From assembly GCF_001418255.1 (NCBI RefSeq), contig NZ_LIPV01000007.1, positions 1-64,000 on the forward strand: a stretch of 64,000 nt of DNA, written 5' to 3'. The translations under genes and the position numbers were made by a program. The notes under the pieces were generated by a model. That model was not told the DNA's origin. It did not search any database and saw nothing but the letters and a program-made list of their open reading frames with translations. This DNA is from Thiomonas bhubaneswarensis. Its GTDB lineage: Bacteria; Pseudomonadota; Gammaproteobacteria; Burkholderiales; Burkholderiaceae_C. This document shows, piece after piece, positions 26,413-35,799 of this stretch. The first letter of the stretch is position 1. The number at the start of each line of letters is the position of its first letter.

Positions 26413-28029
26413 TCAGGTCTGCATCGAAGCCTTGAACACCTGACCGGCATGCTCGCGCAGCGTGTGGAACTGGATCTTGGGCGCGAGTTCCTGCATGACC
26501 CGCAACTCGCTGGCGTGCGTCAGCAGCACGGCCGGTGCATCGACCACGTCGTAAGCGATACGGTGGGCATTGGTATCGATGAAGCGCTTGAGCGCCTGCG
26601 GATCGTCGCAGGTGAACCATCGCGCCATGCGGTACTTGCTGCCCTCCATGCGCGCATCGACGCCGTACTCCGACTTCAGCCTGTGCTGCACCACGTCGAA
26701 CTGCAGGGTGCCGACGGCCCCCAGCAGCAGACTGCCGCCAGTCGCAGGGCGAAAGACCTGGATGGCGCCCTCCTCGCCCAATTGCTGAAGACCAGTGCGT
26801 AGCTGCTTGCTGCGCATCGGATCGGCGATCTCGACGACGCGAAACATCTCGGGCGCGAAAAACGGCAGGCCGGTGAACTGCAGTTCCTCTCCCTCGCTCA
26901 GGCTGTCTCCGAGGTGAAGGGTGCCGTGATTGGGGATGCCGACGATGTCGCCAGCGAAAGCCTCGTCCAGTAACTCGCGCCGCTGTGACATGAAGGTGAC
27001 GACGCTTCCAGGCCGGATGTCCTTGCCGGTGCGCCCGACCCGGATTTTCATGCCGCGCTCGAAACGACCCGAAACGATGCGCACAAAGGCAATGCGGTCG
27101 CGATGCGCCGGGTCCATATTGGCCTGAATCTTGAACACCACGCCGGTAAAGCTCGGTTCATCGGGCTGCACCACGCGCGTGGTCGCCGCGCGTGGCAGGG
27201 GCGACGGTGCCAGTTCCACCAACGCGTCGAGCACCTCCTGCACTCCGAAGTTGTTGATGGCCGAGCCGAAAAACAATGGCGACTGGCGACCGGCGAGAAA
27301 CTCCGCCGCATCAAAGGAAGGCGATGCATCGCGCAACAAGCCGATTTCGCCCTGCGCCTGTTCGTAGGCCTGACCGAAGCGCCGCACCGATTCCGGGTTG
27401 TCCAGACCGGTCAGCATCTGATCGTCGTCGCGCACCCGCTCCTCGCCAGGCCGGAACACCCGCATGCGGTCGAGGCGCAGGTCGAACACGCCATGGAAAT
27501 CGCGCCCCATGCCCACCGGCCAGGTGAACGGCGCCACGGCCATGCCCAGGTTGCGCTCGATCTCGTCCATCAGGTCGAGAGGCTGGCGCACTTCGCGGTC
27601 CATCTTGTTCACGAAGGTCAGAATGGGCGTGTTGCGCGCCCGGCAGACTTCGAGTAAACGCAGGGTCTGCTCTTCCACCCCGTTGGCCGCATCGATCACC
27701 ATCAGCGCCGCATCCACGGCGGTCAACACACGGTAGGTATCTTCGGAAAAGTCCTGGTGACCGGGCGTGTCCAGCAGATTGATTACGCAGTCGCGCCATT
27801 CCATCTGCATGACCGACGACGCCACCGAGATGCCGCGCTGCTTTTCGATCTCCATCCAGTCGGACGTGGCATGTCGGCTGGCCTTGCGCGCCTTCACGCT
27901 CCCCGCGATCTGAATCGCGCCGGAGAACAGCAACAGCTTTTCGGTCAGCGTGGTCTTGCCCGCATCGGGGTGAGAAATGATGGCGAAAGTACGCCGCCTG
28001 CGGATCTGCTCGGAATCGTTCGTGCTCAT
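26413..28029 (-). CDS. prfC: Peptide chain release factor 3
   Basis: Translational GTPase that recycles RF1 and RF2 after termination. The 538 residues show G1 SHPDAGKTT at about 19-27, G3 DTPGHQDF, G4 NKMD and the RF3 C-terminal domains ending QVFKASMQT. The frame runs further upstream, but ATG 28029 gives the usual MSTNDSEQIRRRRTFAIISH start. Length is normal for RF3. Confidence 0.96.
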   Translation of the reverse strand: MSTNDSEQIRRRRTFAIISHPDAGKTTLTEKLLLFSGAIQIAGSVKARKASRHATSDWMEIEKQRGISVASSVMQMEWRDCVINLLDTPGHQDFSEDTYRVLTAVDAALMVIDAANGVEEQTLRLLEVCRARNTPILTFVNKMDREVRQPLDLMDEIERNLGMAVAPFTWPVGMGRDFHGVFDLRLDRMRVFRPGEERVRDDDQMLTGLDNPESVRRFGQAYEQAQGEIGLLRDASPSFDAAEFLAGRQSPLFFGSAINNFGVQEVLDALVELAPSPLPRAATTRVVQPDEPSFTGVVFKIQANMDPAHRDRIAFVRIVSGRFERGMKIRVGRTGKDIRPGSVVTFMSQRRELLDEAFAGDIVGIPNHGTLHLGDSLSEGEELQFTGLPFFAPEMFRVVEIADPMRSKQLRTGLQQLGEEGAIQVFRPATGGSLLLGAVGTLQFDVVQHRLKSEYGVDARMEGSKYRMARWFTCDDPQALKRFIDTNAHRIAYDVVDAPAVLLTHASELRVMQELAPKIQFHTLREHAGQVFKASMQT

Positions 28030-28213
28030 GGTCGGGCCGGCCCGCATCTCGCGGCGGCTGGCAACTGGGGTAGGCTTAGGGCTGCGCGATGGGGCAGGAG
28101 CGATCACCGTTTCGGCCTCAACTCGGGGCCTGGAGAATCGCCCCAGCGCATGCTTCTTGGCCGCTCATCGGGCGGCGCAGCAAACCTCGTATTCTGCCTG
28201 AGCCCCATCCCAC

Positions 28214-28933
28214 ATGACACGCCAGATCGTCCTCGACACCGAGACCACCGGACTCAACCCGGCCAGCGGAGATCGCATCATCGAAGTCGCCGGCGTGGAG
28301 CTCTTCAATCGAAGGCTCACGGGCAAGCACTATCACGCCTACCTCAACCCGGATCGGGCCAGTCATCCCGACGCCCTCAAAGTCCACGGCCTCACCGAGG
28401 AGTTCCTCGCCGACAAACCGCGGTTTGAGCAGATCGCCGATGATCTGCTCGAATTCGTGCGCGATGCCGAAATCATCATTCACAACGCCCCGTTCGATTG
28501 CGCATTTCTCGATGCCGAGCTCGAACGTCTGAGCCGCCCCGCCTTCAAAGACCATGTGGCGCAGATCACCGACACCCTGGTGATGGCCAAGTCGCAGTTT
28601 CCGGGCAAGTTCAACAATCTCGACGCCCTCTGCAAGCGATTCGGCATCGACAACGCCCACCGCACCCTTCACGGCGCGCTGCTCGACGCCGAACTTCTCG
28701 CCGAGGTCTATCTCAGCCTGACGCGGGGCCAGGACAGCCTGGTGATCGACCTGGAAACCCCGCAGCAACAACTCAACGTCACGGCACACGCGCTCGATGG
28801 ATTCGATCTGCCAGTTGCCGCGGCCAGCACGGAAGAGATGGCCGCACACGAGTCATTCCTGCGGCTGCTCGACAAGAAAAGCAACGGCAAGAGCATCTGG
28901 CGCCCCCGCCCCGATCAAGAAGACGCCCGGTGA
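28214..28933 (+). CDS. dnaQ: DNA polymerase III epsilon subunit
   Basis: Proofreading 3'-5' exonuclease of the replicative polymerase. The 239 residues show ExoI LDTETTG with Asp8 and Glu10, ExoII HNAPFDCAFLD, and ExoIII with the HRTLHGALLDAEL histidine/aspartate pair. The C-terminal tail would contact the alpha subunit. It is divergent from prfC and lies 63 bases before tRNA-Val, a common betaproteobacterial neighbourhood. Confidence 0.96.
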   Translation: MTRQIVLDTETTGLNPASGDRIIEVAGVELFNRRLTGKHYHAYLNPDRASHPDALKVHGLTEEFLADKPRFEQIADDLLEFVRDAEIIIHNAPFDCAFLDAELERLSRPAFKDHVAQITDTLVMAKSQFPGKFNNLDALCKRFGIDNAHRTLHGALLDAELLAEVYLSLTRGQDSLVIDLETPQQQLNVTAHALDGFDLPVAAASTEEMAAHESFLRLLDKKSNGKSIWRPRPDQEDAR

Positions 28934-28996
28934 TCGGAAAAAGTGTGCAATAATGGAAGTCTTTGCTGATTGCGCTTTGCAAACCGAGCGCACTTC

Positions 28997-29071
28997 GGGC
29001 GGTTAACTCAGCGGTAGAGTGCCACCTTCACACGGTGGAAGCCACTGGTTCGATCCCAGTACCGCCCACCA
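28997..29071 (+). tRNA. tRNA-Val (anticodon CAC)
   Basis: Acceptor arms GGGCGGT and ACCGCCC pair. The anticodon loop TTCACAC gives CAC, reading GUG. CCA is encoded at the 3' end. Confidence 0.96.
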
Positions 29072-29081
29072 GCGACCATCA

Positions 29082-29104
29082 AGCAGCCTGAAGGCTGCTT
29101 TTTT
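29082..29104 (+). terminator. Terminator after tRNA-Val
   Basis: AGCAGCC and GGCTGCT form a stem, followed by a T-run, 11 bases after the tRNA end. Confidence 0.9.
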
Positions 29105-29129
29105 GTTGCCTGCGGCTAACCTCACGCCA

Positions 29130-29933
29130 TCAGGCATAGTCGATGGTCAGCGGCGCGTGATCGGAGAAACGCTGCTCGGTGTAGATCCAGGCGCTTCTAG
29201 GTTTGGCTTGAGCGGCGATGGCCGGGGTGGCGAGGTGGTAATCGATGCGCCAGCCCACATTCTTCGCACGCGCCTGGCCCCGGTTGCTCCACCAGGTGTA
29301 GCGATCCGGCGCGGGATCGAGTTGGCGAAACACGTCCACATAACCAGCCTCTTCGAGCAGGCGTGTCATCCAGGCGCGCTCTTCGGGCAGGAAGCCGCTG
29401 TTCTTGAGATTGCCTTTCCAATTCTTGAGGTCGATTTCCTTGTGGGCAATGTTGATGTCGCCACACAGAAGCACATCACCCGCCGACTTCAAAGCGCACA
29501 GGTGTTCATAGAAGTCCGCGAGGAAGCGGAATTTGGCGTCCTGGCGTTCTTCCGAACTGGAGCCGGAGGGAAAGTAAGCCGACACGATGGACAGGCGCCC
29601 GCCACCCGGCTGCTTGTAGATCGCTTCGACATACCGGCCTTCGGCATCGAACTCGTCATGGCCGAAGCCGATACGCACCTCGTCGGGTTCGTGCTTCCAG
29701 TAAAGGCCCACGCCGCTGTAACCCGCCTTCTGCGCGTACTGGAAAGCGGCACCCGGCAGACCGCCGAGGGTGCGAAGTGCCGGCGTCATGTCGGCATCGA
29801 GAGCCTTGAGCTCTTGCACGCAAAGCACGTCGGGGCGAGCGTGCTCCCTCAACCATTCATCGACACCCTTGCCAGCGGCTGAGCGAACGCCGTTGAGATT
29901 GAGCGAGGTCACGCGCAAAGGAAATGGCAACAT
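29130..29933 (-). CDS. xth: Exodeoxyribonuclease III (AP endonuclease)
   Basis: Base-excision repair enzyme cleaving at abasic sites. The 267-residue EEP-fold protein shows SLNLNGVRSA, the metal-binding Glu in VLCVQELKA, GDINIAH and the catalytic C-terminal SDHAPL. ATG 29933 is preferred over the open frame to 30038 because the domain begins right after it (MLPFPLRVTSLNLNG). Confidence 0.95.
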   Translation of the reverse strand: MLPFPLRVTSLNLNGVRSAAGKGVDEWLREHARPDVLCVQELKALDADMTPALRTLGGLPGAAFQYAQKAGYSGVGLYWKHEPDEVRIGFGHDEFDAEGRYVEAIYKQPGGGRLSIVSAYFPSGSSSEERQDAKFRFLADFYEHLCALKSAGDVLLCGDINIAHKEIDLKNWKGNLKNSGFLPEERAWMTRLLEEAGYVDVFRQLDPAPDRYTWWSNRGQARAKNVGWRIDYHLATPAIAAQAKPRSAWIYTEQRFSDHAPLTIDYA

Positions 29934-30109
29934 AGGAGATTTCTGGCTTAGAACTTGAATTGATCGAAAGGCTTCAAGCCCCTGTGGGCTTGACGTTCGG
30001 GTGATCGAATGCGACGGGCCTGTGAGATCACAAACCAAGGCACAATAAGAAACCTGTCAACCCGATCCCCTGCCACCCCATTGTTGCAGCACCCACGTTT
30101 TTGTTGTCC

Positions 30110-30730
30110 ATGAACTTGACCGTGCGTCGCTTCAGTTCCACGATCTTCGCCGTCCTGTTGTGCGTTGCACAGGGCGCGCATGCGGACATCTACCTCTGTC
30201 GTGATGCCAACGGCACATTGGTCACCAGCGATCGCATGACGAACGACTGCCTGACCTACGGCGGCAAAGTCATCGGGCCTGACGGCACCGTTCGCCGTCG
30301 CATCCTGACGGTCAAGGAGCAGGCGGCACTGGCCCAGGCTCAGGAAGCTGCCCGAAACCAGGCCCGGCAACAGCGTGATCAGCAGCGCGAGGATCGTGCG
30401 TTGTTGTTGCGTTATCCCAATGAGGCCGCGCTCGAAGCCTCGAGGATCAACGATCTGAATCGGCCCCAGACGATGATTCAGGATGCACGCAAGCGACTGG
30501 AAAGCCTTGAGCGCCAACTCAAGCAACTGCGCATCGAAGCGCAGTTCTATCCCCAAGGCCCTCTGCCGCTGGAACTGCGCACCAAGCTCGACGAAAACAA
30601 GGTGCTAACCCAGCAGGAGAATGACCTGATCGTGGGCCAGAACGCGGAGATCGCCCGGATCAACCGGGAATACGAAGCGCTGCGCGTCCGCCTGAAACCG
30701 TTGTGGGCCAGAACCTCGACGGGTCAGTGA
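30110..30730 (+). CDS. Periplasmic DUF4124-like coiled-coil protein
   Basis: About 206 residues. A signal peptide ends near AQGAHA. A short DUF4124-like domain (IYLCRDANGTLVTSDR) with two Cys follows, then a long Gln/Arg/Glu-rich helix likely to form a coiled coil (about 75-180). The role is unknown; related proteins are envelope proteins without assigned function. ATG 30110 is preferred over 30101. Confidence 0.75.
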   Translation: MNLTVRRFSSTIFAVLLCVAQGAHADIYLCRDANGTLVTSDRMTNDCLTYGGKVIGPDGTVRRRILTVKEQAALAQAQEAARNQARQQRDQQREDRALLLRYPNEAALEASRINDLNRPQTMIQDARKRLESLERQLKQLRIEAQFYPQGPLPLELRTKLDENKVLTQQENDLIVGQNAEIARINREYEALRVRLKPLWARTSTGQ

Positions 30731-30772
30731 CTCTCTCCAAGCCTCTCGCCCTGCTCGACCTGCGGGCGAAAA

Positions 30773-31216
30773 TCAGGGCGCCAAGGTATTTGGGTCGAAA
30801 TCCATAGGCATCAGAGCAGGAAGGTAAGCAACACCTTCGTTGCCCCAGGGTTGCCTGGCGCTGCGCACCACTGCTTGCATCTCGTGTGCGGCATGATCGC
30901 TGCTCGCCGCTGCGTGAGGGAAAAACTGTCGCACCAAATCTTGCGCCTGAACATGCCGCGGTCCGGCCCAGGTGATGGCGAAAAGCGATCCGTCCGCGGC
31001 GATGTACTCCTGCACCGGCATCCCATTCGGCCCCTTGGCTGCGCGAATCTGCAGGCTGTCGGGCATGGAGCGGGCCACGATTCTGGCGGATGTGGTGGCC
31101 ACGCTCGGGCCAGCGGTTCGGATCGATGGGGTCAGATCGACCTGGCCCAGACCAGCCCACGCGAACGGCGCGGACAGGGTGACCGCCGCGCCCAGAATGA
31201 TCCAGCGATTTTTCAT
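30773..31216 (-). CDS. DUF2844 family secreted protein
   Basis: A 147-residue exported protein of unknown function. The signal peptide (MKNRWIILGAAVTLSAPFAWA) is followed by a region with MPVQEYIAADGSLFAITWAGP, the core pattern of DUF2844 proteins. ATG 31216 is chosen because the signal peptide begins there; the open frame continues to 31408. It converges on the upstream plus-strand gene. Confidence 0.75.
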   Translation of the reverse strand: MKNRWIILGAAVTLSAPFAWAGLGQVDLTPSIRTAGPSVATTSARIVARSMPDSLQIRAAKGPNGMPVQEYIAADGSLFAITWAGPRHVQAQDLVRQFFPHAAASSDHAAHEMQAVVRSARQPWGNEGVAYLPALMPMDFDPNTLAP

Positions 31217-31432
31217 GATGTGAACAGGCTCGTTGTCCGAGTGCCCGGTCTGCCTGATCGGGCAGCCGCGCCTATTGGCAGCGTCCGGCCGAACTAGATT
31301 CGGAACGGACGCGGCACTCGTGCCTGAATGCTGCAATGCAAAACTGACGTTTACCTGAATAAGTTCATGCTGATTCAGGCGTATATCTGCTGCATGGCAG
31401 CATGTCACAGGAGCCTGTCACACCGCGCGGAT

Positions 31433-31981
31433 TCAAACCGGTAATACGATGCGGCCCCAAGCCTCGTTGATGACTTCGGCAGCAGCCAGATAAAACGCCA
31501 AGGCAGCCGTAATCAAACCCAGGTAGCCGCCGAAGATGCTCAGGCCGCCATTTCCGGTGAGCGCACCAGCCGCCAGCAGGAAAAACGTGGGAACGAGCGC
31601 GGTGAATACCAGCATCAGGGCACGCCCCTTCTTCCATGTGCCGATCCACAGATAGGTGGTAAATACGCCCCAGAGCAGTAGATACCAGCCGACGAACGGT
31701 CCGCCGACGCCCTTGGCGAAGAAGTCGACAAACAGTGCAAAACTCCACCAGAACGCGCCGTACCCGCAAAAAGCCACGAAGCCGAAGCCATTGCCCACGG
31801 TGGCTTCCATCACACCGGCGACAAATTGCGCTGTGCCGCCGAACGCAAACGCGGCTGCGAGCACCATCGGAACGTCAGCGCCTGGAAACCAGCCGGCATT
31901 CACCATACTCAGCAGCCAGGTCGTCAAGGCGAAGCCGGATAACCCCAGCGGCGCGGGATTGATTGCCATTTTCTCAGCCAT
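31433..31981 (-). CDS. Acetate/succinate uptake transporter, GPR1/FUN34/YaaH family
   Basis: A 182-residue membrane protein with six transmembrane segments. The N-terminal NPAPLGLSGFALTTWLLS is the NPAPLGL signature of the SatP/YaaH acetate-succinate channel family, and Phe-rich segments follow. Substrate is inferred from the family. ATG 31981 follows a GGAG-type site; the frame extends to 32068. It is divergent from the TauE/SafE gene, with 242 bases between. Confidence 0.88.
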   Translation of the reverse strand: MAEKMAINPAPLGLSGFALTTWLLSMVNAGWFPGADVPMVLAAAFAFGGTAQFVAGVMEATVGNGFGFVAFCGYGAFWWSFALFVDFFAKGVGGPFVGWYLLLWGVFTTYLWIGTWKKGRALMLVFTALVPTFFLLAAGALTGNGGLSIFGGYLGLITAALAFYLAAAEVINEAWGRIVLPV

Positions 31982-32223
31982 TTCATTCTCCTCATTGTTT
32001 TCAGGAAGCAAAACGGTTTGCCCGTTTTGCGGGCCCGCAATCTGCCGACCTGCACGAAGCTTCGGCAATCCGGCTGACGGATTGCCTACATGTCACAAAC
32101 GCCAGGCATGCTTTACGCTTTGTCACGCCGGTCATCCTGCTGCGACATCCGCCATCGCCTCGCCACAAATCAGCACAAATCCTCACAGCTCCCATAAGAC
32201 GGTTCTTATATGCTGTGACCACC

Positions 32224-33030
32224 ATGCTCGCAGACCTGACCCTGACCCAACATATTCTGTCCGTCGTTTCCGGCGCGGCAGTCGGTTTCACGCTCGGCCT
32301 GATCGGCGGCGGCGGTTCCATCCTCGCGGTGCCGCTCCTGCTGTATCTGGTGGGTTATCCCAACCCACACGTGGTCATCGGCACCACCGCCCTGGCGGTT
32401 TCGATCAACGCCTACCTGAACCTCATCCCGCATGCCCGCGCTGGCAATGTGCGCTGGAAGGAGGCGGTGATCTTTGCGATCGTCGGTGCAGTCGCCGCGT
32501 TTATCGGCTCCTCGCTGGGCAAGGCCGTGGATGGCAAGAAGCTGCTGTTTCTGTTTGCCATCCTGATGCTGGTCATCGCGGCGCTGATGGTTCGCCCCAA
32601 AAAGGTCAAGCCGGGCGATATGGAGGGCCATCCAGGACAGTTTTCGCTGTGGAAACTGATCGTTTCCGCGGCCATCGTGGGCACGCTGTCGGGCTTCTTC
32701 GGCATCGGCGGCGGCTTTCTCATCGTTCCCGGACTGGTGTTCGCCACCGGCATGCCTATGCTGGCTGCGGTGGGTTCGTCACTGTTCTCGGTGGGCACCT
32801 TCGGCCTGACGACGGCCATCAACTACGCCAGCTCCGGTCTACTCGACTGGACGGTCGCGGGCCTCTACATCGCCGGCGGCATCGCCGGGGGTGTGTTCGG
32901 AGCACGCCTTGCCACGCATCTGGGCAAGAGCAGCAAGGGAACGCTCAACATCATTTTTGCCGCGCTGGTGGCGGTGGTGGCCGTGTACATGATTTACAAA
33001 AACATGTCGGCCTTCGGCATTCATCTGTAA
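32224..33030 (+). CDS. TauE/SafE family anion exporter
   Basis: A 268-residue membrane protein with two homologous halves. The repeated GLIGGGGSILAVPLLLYL and GFFGIGGGFLIVPGLVF motifs are the TauE/SafE signature, with about eight membrane segments. Members export sulfite, sulfoacetate or related anions. In a genome with SoeABC sulfite dehydrogenase a sulfite role is plausible but not proved. ATG 32224 gives the normal N-terminus. Confidence 0.88.
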   Translation: MLADLTLTQHILSVVSGAAVGFTLGLIGGGGSILAVPLLLYLVGYPNPHVVIGTTALAVSINAYLNLIPHARAGNVRWKEAVIFAIVGAVAAFIGSSLGKAVDGKKLLFLFAILMLVIAALMVRPKKVKPGDMEGHPGQFSLWKLIVSAAIVGTLSGFFGIGGGFLIVPGLVFATGMPMLAAVGSSLFSVGTFGLTTAINYASSGLLDWTVAGLYIAGGIAGGVFGARLATHLGKSSKGTLNIIFAALVAVVAVYMIYKNMSAFGIHL

Positions 33031-33172
33031 GGTGTAAACCCGAACCCGTCGCACCATGCCGACGGGTGGTGCAGATTGATCGGTCGCAATTGCGCGAGCG
33101 GCTGGCTGGGCTCTCGCGGGAACCGGGCGGCCAGCGTCTGTTCTGATGTTGCATTTGGACACAGGAGTTCGC

Positions 33173-33661
33173 ATGCAACGTCGCACGTTCATCATGGCCG
33201 CCGCCGTATCGACCGTATTGGGCTGGCCCGCCCTGGCCGTGGCGGCTGCGCTGGGAGTGGGAGATGGTCTTCCGTCAACGACCTTCGAGAATCAGCACGG
33301 CAAGCCGGAACCTTTCCCCGGGGCTGACACAAGGGTCGTGCTGTTCGCCGTGGAGAAGGCGCCTTCCGACGTGGTCAACGAGTACCTCACCGCCCTGGGC
33401 GTCGAGGCCATGCGCCAGCGAGGCATCGTGTTTCTGGCCGACATCAGCGGCATGCCGGGATTCGTGACCCAGACCTTCGCCTTGCCGAAAATGCGCAAGC
33501 GGCCCTATTCGATCCTGCTGGCCAACAAGGCGGATCAATGTGCCTTCATGCCCCACGAAAAAGACGCCGTCACGGTGCTGCATCTGGCCCAGGGCAAGAT
33601 CACTCAGATCCAGTTCCCGCGTGATCTGGCCGCGCTGAAAGCCGCGGTCGGCGGGAGCTAA
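33173..33661 (+). CDS. Exported thioredoxin/AhpC-fold-like protein lacking the redox cysteines
   Basis: About 162 residues. The signal peptide MQRRTFIMAAAVSTVLGWPA resembles a Tat or Sec signal, followed by a domain reminiscent of redoxin-fold proteins (VGDGLPSTTFENQHGKP). Only one Cys remains (ADQCAF) and no CxxC, so thiol redox activity is unlikely. The start is chosen because CAGGAG lies 7 bases before ATG 33173. It follows the TauE/SafE gene. Function unknown. Confidence 0.65.
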   Translation: MQRRTFIMAAAVSTVLGWPALAVAAALGVGDGLPSTTFENQHGKPEPFPGADTRVVLFAVEKAPSDVVNEYLTALGVEAMRQRGIVFLADISGMPGFVTQTFALPKMRKRPYSILLANKADQCAFMPHEKDAVTVLHLAQGKITQIQFPRDLAALKAAVGGS

Positions 33662-33693
33662 GCCGCAAGCTGCCCCCCCCCCCGGCGATCCCG

Positions 33694-35088
33694 TCAGATC
33701 AGTTCGCCGATGAGGTCGTGGCCGTCGGCGCGGGTGATGCGCACGCGGACGAACTGACCGCCGCTTTGCGCCAGCCGCATCTTGTGTGAGGGCTTGTCGG
33801 GCGGGAGCAGATGCACCTTGCCGTCGATCTCGGGCGCATCGGCATAGGTGCGGCCCAAACCGCCCTCGCGGCTGGCCTGATCGACCAGAACCCGCATCAC
33901 CTGCCCCACGCGCTTTTGCAGCTTGCGGGTGGAAACCGCCTCGGCCACCGCCATGAAGCGGGCGCGGCGTTCCTCTCGAACCGCGTCGGGCACCGGGTTG
34001 GCGAGCGCGTTGGCCGCGGCGCCTTCCACCGGCGAGTAGGCAAAGCAGCCCACTCGGTCGAGCTCGGCTTCCTCAACGAAATCGAGCAGGGTCTGAAACT
34101 CCTCTTCGGTCTCGCCCGGAAATCCGGCGATGAAGGTCGATCGGATCACCAGCTCGGGGCAGATCTCACGCCACTTCGCGATGCGCTCCAGGTTGCGCTC
34201 GCCGCTGGCCGGTCGCTTCATGCGTTTGAGCACGTCGGGATGCGCATGCTGCAGCGGCACGTCCAGATAGGGAAGGATGCGGCCCTGCGCCATGAGCGGC
34301 AGAACCTCGTCGACGTGCGGATAGGGATAGACGTAGTGCAGCCGCACCCAGGCGTCGTGCTCCGCCGCCAGCGCGCCCAGCGCTTCGACCAGTTCGGTCA
34401 TGCGGGTGCGGATGGGGCGGCCATCCCAGAACCCGGTGCGGTACTTCACATCCACGCCGTAGGCTGAAGTGTCCTGGCTGACCACCAGCAGTTCTTTCAC
34501 GCCCGAGGCAAAGAGCGCGCGCGCTTCGTTCAGAACGTCGCCGATCGGGCGCGACACCAGATCGCCCCGCATGGCCGGGATGATGCAAAAGGTGCAACGA
34601 TGGTTGCAGCCCTCGCTGATTTTCAGATAGGCGTAATGTCTGGGGGTGAGCTTGATGCCGGCGGCCGGAACGAGGTCAACGAAGGGATCGTGCGGCTTGG
34701 GCAAGGCCGCATGCACATGATGCAGCACTTCGTCGGTGGCGTGCGGCCCGGTGACGGCGAGCACCTTGGGGTGCACTTCGCGCACCAGATTGTGGCCCGT
34801 CGCCGTGTCAACGCGCGCTCCCAGACATCCGGTGACGATGACCTTGCCGTTTTCGGCCAGCGCCTCGCCAATGGCGTCGAGGCTTTCCTGCACGGCCGCA
34901 TCGATGAAGCCGCAGGTGTTGACGATGACCAGATCGGCCCCAGCGTAGTTTTTGGAGGTGTCGTAACCCTGGGCGCGCAATTCGGTCAGGATGCGCTCGG
35001 AGTCCACCAGTGCCTTGGGGCAGCCGAGCGAGACAAAGCCGATTTTTGGCGCCGCGGCTGCGGCGGGCGACGTTGAAGGTGTTTCCAT
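33694..35088 (-). CDS. rimO: Ribosomal protein S12 methylthiotransferase
   Basis: Radical-SAM enzyme adding a methylthio group to an Asp of ribosomal protein S12. The 464-residue protein has an N-terminal MTTase domain ([22 protein letters not shown]), the radical-SAM CxxxCxxC in [15 protein letters not shown], and a C-terminal TRAM domain. ATG 35088 gives the family-like start. It follows phaR on the same strand with 47 bases between, and is probably co-transcribed. Confidence 0.96.
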   Translation of the reverse strand: METPSTSPAAAAAPKIGFVSLGCPKALVDSERILTELRAQGYDTSKNYAGADLVIVNTCGFIDAAVQESLDAIGEALAENGKVIVTGCLGARVDTATGHNLVREVHPKVLAVTGPHATDEVLHHVHAALPKPHDPFVDLVPAAGIKLTPRHYAYLKISEGCNHRCTFCIIPAMRGDLVSRPIGDVLNEARALFASGVKELLVVSQDTSAYGVDVKYRTGFWDGRPIRTRMTELVEALGALAAEHDAWVRLHYVYPYPHVDEVLPLMAQGRILPYLDVPLQHAHPDVLKRMKRPASGERNLERIAKWREICPELVIRSTFIAGFPGETEEEFQTLLDFVEEAELDRVGCFAYSPVEGAAANALANPVPDAVREERRARFMAVAEAVSTRKLQKRVGQVMRVLVDQASREGGLGRTYADAPEIDGKVHLLPPDKPSHKMRLAQSGGQFVRVRITRADGHDLIGELI

Positions 35089-35135
35089 CCCGTTATTGTC
35101 GCCGAAGACCAAAGGGGAATCGGCTCAGCGGGGCT

Positions 35136-35681
35136 TCATTTCTTGGGCGCTGGCGGCTGGAAGGCGCCGAGCATCTGCTTGGCCTGTTCCTGCATCTGCT
35201 CCTGCATCTGCATGTACAGATTCTTGCTCTGTTCGAGGTAGTTGCCCATCATGTTCTGCAGCATGGGGCTCTGCACGTTGAGGAACTGCGTCCAGGCTTC
35301 CGGGTTGAGCGCGGCATTGTCGTAGATGCCGCGCGACTGTTCGCTCAACCGGTTCTGAATGTCGATAAAGGCCTGCACGTTCTTTTCCAGATAGCTGCCC
35401 ATCATGCCCTGCATCGCATGCCCGTAGAAGCGGATGATCTGCTCGAGCATCACGGTGCTGAACATGGGCACGCCGCCGCTTTCCTCCTCCAGAATGATCT
35501 GCAGCAGAATGCTGCGCGTGAGGTCTTCGCCCGATTTGGCGTCCTGGACGACGAAGCGCGTGCCCTCCATCACCAGTTGCTTGACATCGCTCAGGGTGAT
35601 GTAGGCACTGGCCTCGCTGTCGTAGAGACGGCGATTGGGGTACTTTTTGATGATGCGCTGAGACGAGTCGGCTTTGGGCAT
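35136..35681 (-). CDS. phaR: Polyhydroxyalkanoate synthesis repressor PhaR
   Basis: DNA-binding repressor of phasin genes that also binds PHB granules. The 181 residues have the highly conserved N-terminal PHB/PHA-accumulation DNA-binding domain (RIIKKYPNRRLYDSEASAYI) and a PHB-binding region, then a Met/Gln-rich tail. ATG 35681 is chosen from this domain start. It is the fourth gene of the phaCABR cluster. Confidence 0.95.
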   Translation of the reverse strand: MPKADSSQRIIKKYPNRRLYDSEASAYITLSDVKQLVMEGTRFVVQDAKSGEDLTRSILLQIILEEESGGVPMFSTVMLEQIIRFYGHAMQGMMGSYLEKNVQAFIDIQNRLSEQSRGIYDNAALNPEAWTQFLNVQSPMLQNMMGNYLEQSKNLYMQMQEQMQEQAKQMLGAFQPPAPKK

Positions 35682-35799
35682 GTCGTTGCAATCCGGTCGG
35701 AAAGATGGGAGCGGGCATGTTTTCGAGGCCGATTGAACCATATTCCCCGACCCACGCCACTGTGGCTTGCCCGCATCCCGTCCGGGCGATCAGCTCCAA

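Noticed and set aside
30731-30772. GC-rich hairpin between converging genes as a terminator
   Set aside because: The stem is broken and no T-run follows on either strand.
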